Source: Marininema halotolerans (GTDB taxonomy: Bacteria > Bacillota > Bacilli > Thermoactinomycetales > DSM-45169). From it: a stretch of 64,000 bases of DNA. Shown in pieces: positions 62,401-64,000 of this stretch (position 1 is the first letter of the stretch; every line of letters starts with the position of its first letter). Location: positions 186,001 to 250,000 of the forward strand of contig NZ_FPAA01000002.1 of assembly GCF_900116235.1 (NCBI RefSeq). The letters run 5' to 3'. The notes under the pieces were generated by a model. The model was not told the origin of the DNA, did not search any database, and saw nothing but the letters and a program-made list of their open reading frames with translations. Both the position numbers and the translations under genes were made by a program.

Positions 62401-63626
62401 CATGAGGCAAGTTCCTTCGTAAGGTAGAGGGGACTATCTACTAAATCGATTTTCGGATTTGGCTGGTTAAAATGAAGGCTAGGCGGCAACTGTTGGTGTT
62501 TCAGTGAAAGGATCGTTTTAATTAACCCCGTGACACCCGCCGCTGTATCTAAATGACCGATATTACTCTTTACAGTGCCAATCCCACAAAATGCTTTTCG
62601 TTTTGTATCAGAAAACGCGCGCTTAATTGCCTCAATCTCAATCGTATCGCCTAGTGCTGTCGCAGTCCCATGGGTTTCAATATAGGAAATGCTCTCTGCT
62701 TCGACCTCAGCAAAGCGATAGGCAGCTCGAATCACTTCCGCTTGTCCCTCAACACTCGGCGCAGTATATCCCACTTTGCGCTCGCCATCATTATTGGCTG
62801 CAGATCCCTTGATGATGGCATGAATGGTATCGCCATCTTCCAGGGCATCCTCCAATCGCTTGAGCACAACAACCCCTGCTCCATCACTAAAAATTGCTCC
62901 CTTGGCACCCGCATCAAAGGCACGGACCTTTCCATCAGGGGATGCCGTCATCCCCTCTTCGTAGAGGTAACCCTCCTTCGTAGGATAAGAGACCCGTACA
63001 CCCCCAGCTACTGCGATGGAACATTCTCCCGTCAACAAGGATCGACTTGCCAGATGAACACTGAGTAAAGAGGTTGAGCATGCTGTATATAGCGTAAAGG
63101 AGGGTCCCTTCAGCCCCAGTTTGTAGGAGGTTAGCGTGGAGATTGCATCCTTGTAACACAAGGTCCCTGCTTCGGAAAACTCAGCGGCACTACTACTATT
63201 GAGAAGGGGAGTTTGCTTCATCCAATTAAAATTGGTAGCGGCACCCACATATAGGCCAATAAGTCCCGGATAAGTTTTGGGATCAACCCCTGCCATCTCA
63301 AGTCCTTCCCAAACAATTTCTTGCAGAATGCGGATTTGCGGATCCGTAATCTCCGCTTCCCGTGGTGAGTATGAGAAAAAGGAAGCATCGAACTTTTCGA
63401 TATCTTCAAGATATCCCTTGGCCTTTACATAATTAGGCTTCTTTACCTGTTTGGGATCAACCCCCGCCTCAATCAGTTCCTCCTCACTAAACTGCGAAAT
63501 CGATTCAACACCCTGTTTCAGGTTTTCCCAAAATTGATCAAGATGCTTCGCTCCTGGAAAGCGGCCGCTCATCCCGATAACCGCGATTTCCAACCCCGTT
63601 TTCCCATGATCGCCTAGGTGGCTCAA
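53469..63626 (-). CDS. Modular polyketide synthase KS-AT(0)-KR-ACP-KS-AT-KR-ACP-C
   Basis: A 3385-residue type I PKS with a terminal condensation domain. Module 1: KS about 12-437 (TACSTS, ETHGTA, NIGHLD all intact), a shrunken AT remnant about 531-770 in which the GHSxGE serine motif reads GFGVAE, KR about 1045-1250 (GGLGGIG, S...Y...N), ACP about 1330-1400 (DLGATSL). Module 2: KS about 1425-1850 (TGCSTS), intact AT about 1950-2250 (GYSFGE, GAAHSH), KR about 2570-2790, ACP about 2850-2920 (LGGDSL). A full condensation domain about 2940-3380 (LHHIVTDGVS) hands the chain to the NRPS. No dehydratase, so two beta-hydroxyls are expected. The start is a TTG (63626) after GGGAGGG; it follows the upstream gene by 19 nt. 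Confidence 0.93.
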   Translation of the reverse strand: MSHLGDHGKTGLEIAVIGMSGRFPGAKHLDQFWENLKQGVESISQFSEEELIEAGVDPKQVKKPNYVKAKGYLEDIEKFDASFFSYSPREAEITDPQIRILQEIVWEGLEMAGVDPKTYPGLIGLYVGAATNFNWMKQTPLLNSSSAAEFSEAGTLCYKDAISTLTSYKLGLKGPSFTLYTACSTSLLSVHLASRSLLTGECSIAVAGGVRVSYPTKEGYLYEEGMTASPDGKVRAFDAGAKGAIFSDGAGVVVLKRLEDALEDGDTIHAIIKGSAANNDGERKVGYTAPSVEGQAEVIRAAYRFAEVEAESISYIETHGTATALGDTIEIEAIKRAFSDTKRKAFCGIGTVKSNIGHLDTAAGVTGLIKTILSLKHQQLPPSLHFNQPNPKIDLVDSPLYLTKELASWRTDGIYPRRAGVSAFGFGGTNVHVVLEEAPTITSETTATDQHLLLLSARSDKALSQMAKNLAAYCAAHPEISLADLAYTLQVGRREFPVRRSFVVKDIADVIKQLRSSPPSMEFTQAPTEGQPVAFLLPEHAEEGVKLALSLSDRDRGFRHELEAICNRASSHVGCNLLEMIRSGEWPVTLEGVVVIVVGVALSTFLGKWLSTPSLIGFGVAELAAATLAGVMELEGALTLATLHQPAMLEQQGHSIQYNPPTMRFLSNQTGEWISRDRAVDPMYWATLARTMPTQSRKDIHKLLKNHLGLTMGESLNHPQSEWASKVMVSLTEDVLSTLGRCWEQGAGVNWEALYEGERRLKVPLPTYPFEKQRHWPSNVSEGIKSNPNEIEKRSDMADWFYQPVWEKKTYPHHLLEKGGGSPATWLLFVDKEGVGKKVAAGLQAEGHQVVLVSAQTSFVDHGHGNYGMDATKEEDYQSLFKKLRKRGVFPDRIVHFWNVSHEDEGLTFLETGFYSMIHLAKALSALHVIHPLEVTVVTNQMQRVRDNEPVCAEKQTLLAPVKVLPQEYPNVRCRSVDIELTEVEKTLPHLLAELQGPIIDTVLAYRGDQRYISTFKTLPKKEVQGALKLGPTAIAPQLREHGVYLITGGLGGIGLKLAEYLARSVKAKLVLIGRHGLPPRSEWERILTTHCQDDRLVIRIRAVLKLESLGAEVLVLGADVADVGEMRRALDLADKRFGHIHGVIHAAGVLRVRSAQCVMATITREECEEQFRPKIHGLKVLEELLGGRELDFCLFVSSLSPILGGLGFVAYAGANLYMDGVADRWSNRANNRWMSVNWGDWQYTGEAYEKPMLGEMLERLELTPEEGIKTFQCVLALSQRQRIIISSGDMESRYEQWITMEGQREQASLLVDPSSQTSSHLHQRGHRDHFDQSEVEAIIVAIWKEFYRQDDVDVTRNFFDLGATSLDMIQIHSKLIKRLERHISIDVMFEHATIYSLATYLSSGDEGPSLQVSSQRQLKGTVTGDIAIVGMAGRFPGAQNIEEYWNNLITGTESIRFFSEHELLEAGVPERDVTHPNYVKAKGYLAGVDHFDAAFFDYTPRDAELMDPQLRVFHEVAWHALEHAGYEGESYPGRVGVYAGASPNLYWQVLSTLAESREPSGQFLTSLLNDKDSLTTQISYRFNLKGPSTNIFTGCSTSLVAIHTAAQALLNGHCEMALAGGITLALPDKAGYLYQEGMLFSADGHCKPFDEKANGMLFGDGVGVVVLKRLDDAIADGDTIHGVMKGSAINNDGSNKIGYTAPSVEGQVDVIRTAHEAAGIEADSISYIETHGTATKLGDTIEARALGQVFEEREKQSLPIGSVKSNVGHLNAASGVAGLVKTLLAMKHRQLPASLNFDEPNQAIDFANSPFYVNTALQDWQSRGGILRAGVSSFGIGGTNAHVVLEEAPPLPPTSPGRPYQILTLSAKTEQALDRMTANLGQYLKEHPAIDLADAAYTLQVGRKEFSYRRALLISTAEEGAEWLQDRESRRSHDHHVKEKHPKVAFLLAGNGSQYVNMGRDLYLNEPVFREAMNQCFAILSRLTGKDLQEVIYPQVATSVEAKEKLMKMEYCQPLILSFEYALATLLQHWGVVPSALLGYSFGEYVAACLAGVFTLEEALRLIVIRGRLMSSLPDGSMLSVPLGEEKLQPMIESFYEQGGGPLSLSIVNGPSCIVAGTPETICEFEKWLRNQRLLSMRVNIEGAAHSHLLEPIMDEFAEQVRQLHLQPPSTPFISCITGTWITDEQAVDPAYWVRHMRETVRFDQSIEQLKREGIRLFVEIGPGRDLSVMVQRSLSNDEHAPKLFNTTRPEQTNLTDEQYLLNQIAHLWTVGVSIHWKAFYEGEQRRRIPLPTYSFEAVSHKLQGNPFDIGSQLPHATKPQRAGKKADLDEWLYVPQWTTTMPPQPATLVEERWLIFADRCGIGDNMARALRDTAEVHVVYPGDHYVKQENKVYQINPAKPDDYASLLKDTGVPARIVHLWSVTKETRERDRDQVAKIQESGFYALFHLTKALSQHQVIDPITLCVVTNGVQSVTGEEELVPEKAPILGASIVLPQEVSYLNSFSIDVSLPQKGTQQERRLIQHLIAEARVERGEDKAIAYRGMSRFVQRYVPLVTKQAEEKELPFKQGGVYLITGGLGGIALILARHLVNQTQGTIVLTSRSGLPPREDWDHHLHEESTRAATIRHVLELEELGGRVDIRAVDVSDRGGMEELVVDVEARYGPINGVIHAAGIIGGDTFNLVRELRVEDCEAHFTSKVYGLLVLEEVLREKKLDFCLLMSSISAVLGGLGYLPYAASNRYMDAFVSHFNREAECPWLSVNWSDWKYWKEDDKTLQIGASVHELSMTPEEGVDMFNRALTWHQGDLLVHSPGDLQARIDEWVHLQSLQEGEEALEDIEFFHPRPPLLTELIHPRTTMEEKLGSIWQRAFRVQPIGVQDDFLELGGDSLKAITIVSRIHKELNVEISVAEMFNLSTIAGLAKKIEDRAESQYHAIMPAPKKAYYELSSLQKRFYILHRLHPDSTSYNDTSVILLEGKVDKDRLEEGFQRLVQYHEIFRTTIEMVDDVPKQRIHPHAEVEVAHFTAMESEVDEMIHGFVRPFDFNHPPYLRIALIQLEEERYVLVIDLHHIVTDGVSYDIFVRDFLTLYAGEQLMPLRLQYKDYAEWQNSEEERDAMNRHRAYWMDQFLDAIPSLQFPLDYPRPEAQSFKGSTVYFTLGEKLTQKIRKLAMEEETTLFTLLLASYYVTLGKYSGQEDLVIGTPVTGRPHVDLQPIIGGFINMLPLRNMPRAEQSFQNFLHAVRNHAFEAFEHQKYPYEDLILELGLQGNLNRNPLFDAVFVLQNMDTEKMEVEGLSVSSYDYDHQRAQFDLLLRANEGDQTIDMALEYANALFKRESMEKFCQRLMEVLEQISSNVEIPIREITVQHELKELQPVRTAKDFDDFNF

Positions 63627-63645
63627 TGGATTTTCCCTCCCTTAA

Positions 63646-64000
63646 CTACTGTCGTTTACTCAAGCGAGCCAATGTATTTTTCATGACGGCCTTTCCTTTG
63701 CCGATCTCTTGGCTAGACGACGTCGACTCTTCCCTGTGCCCACGACGGCTCAAGTATTGGGCAAGGGCATGAATCGACGAATGCTCATACAGGGTGACTA
63801 CGGGTAACTCACATTGGAACAAATCCTTTATTTTGGTATTGACACGTACTAGATCAAGGGAGCTCATTCCTAAATCAAAGAAATTATCATGGATCCCCAC
63901 CTGCTCATAGCCAAACAACTGTTGTATTAATTCACTTAGCTGTTGCTCGATTTCATTGGATGGGGCAACAAAGTCGACGAGAAGATCCGTCCGTTTTTGT
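63646..64000 (-). CDS. C-terminal carrier protein of an upstream megasynthase (truncated by window edge)
   Basis: The frame is open from the stop at 63646 to the right edge and beyond. Translation shows a full carrier-protein domain: EIEQQLSELIQQLFGYEQV, then the phosphopantetheine Ser in DLGMSSLDL. A Ser/Gly/Lys-rich tail follows, possibly a docking region. The preceding residues (DFVAPSNE) resemble an adenylation-to-carrier linker, so this may be the end of a loading module. Nothing can be said about what lies upstream. TTG and other starts inside the window are artefacts of the cut. Confidence 0.85.
   Translation of the reverse strand, partial: QKRTDLLVDFVAPSNEIEQQLSELIQQLFGYEQVGIHDNFFDLGMSSLDLVRVNTKIKDLFQCELPVVTLYEHSSIHALAQYLSRRGHREESTSSSQEIGKGKAVMKNTLARLSKRQ

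Overview
The window reads as a chromosome segment of a spore-forming, low-GC Gram-positive bacterium of the order Bacillales. The evidence is a Bacillus-type conserved block (rpsD, tyrS, acsA, acuB, acuC, ccpA, aroA, ytxH, ytxG), a T-box upstream of tyrS, a CsoR/CopA copper locus, RNase J, and two YheC/YheD-type spore-coat ATP-grasp genes. The family Thermoactinomycetaceae is a guess from overall gene style, not proven. No rRNA, tRNA, insertion sequence, CRISPR array or phage genes were seen.

Layout. 1-6 kb: one giant gene (1940 codons) made of about 18 carboxypeptidase-regulatory-like beta-sandwich repeats, with no recognisable secretion signal or anchor. 6-15 kb: housekeeping genes, mostly on the minus strand: trhO, csoR, copA, a PAP2 phosphatase, a tandem histidine-phosphatase fusion, a lipoprotein, map, a YheC/D protein and trmB. 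15-33 kb: the conserved carbon/translation block: rpsD with a structured leader, a duplicated DUF1259 protein and a second YheC/D protein, tyrS under T-box control, a class A penicillin-binding protein, acsA divergent from acuB-acuC around a perfect cre site, prfC, RNase J, ccpA, aroA. 33-43 kb: an ECF sigma/anti-sigma pair, an EamA transporter, ytxH/ytxG, a NagZ-like GH3 enzyme, an isocitrate dehydrogenase-like enzyme, YeiH with a divergent LysR regulator, an ArsR-SRPBCC operon with a double operator, and a solitary DUF6273 gene.

43-64 kb (minus strand, running off the right edge) is a hybrid PKS-NRPS biosynthetic cluster. In order of transcription: the carrier-protein end of an upstream megasynthase; a 3385-aa PKS (KS-AT(degenerate)-KR-ACP-KS-AT-KR-ACP-C); an NRPS (partial C-A-T-C-A-T) with no thioesterase; a luciferase-like flavin monooxygenase; an FkbH-like glyceryl-transferring HAD enzyme; a small beta-rich protein; a butirosin BtrH-like acyltransferase; and an aspartate/ornithine carbamoyltransferase-like enzyme. 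The genes are tightly spaced or overlapping and look like one operon.

The inferred logic of the cluster is a short polyketide-dipeptide chain. It may use a glycerate-derived unit, is reduced at two positions, gains two amino acids, is possibly oxidised by the flavin enzyme, is released by acyl transfer to an amine through the BtrH-like enzyme rather than by a thioesterase, and may be carbamoylated. I do not recognise this gene combination as a characterised pathway, and it is the main candidate for something undescribed here.
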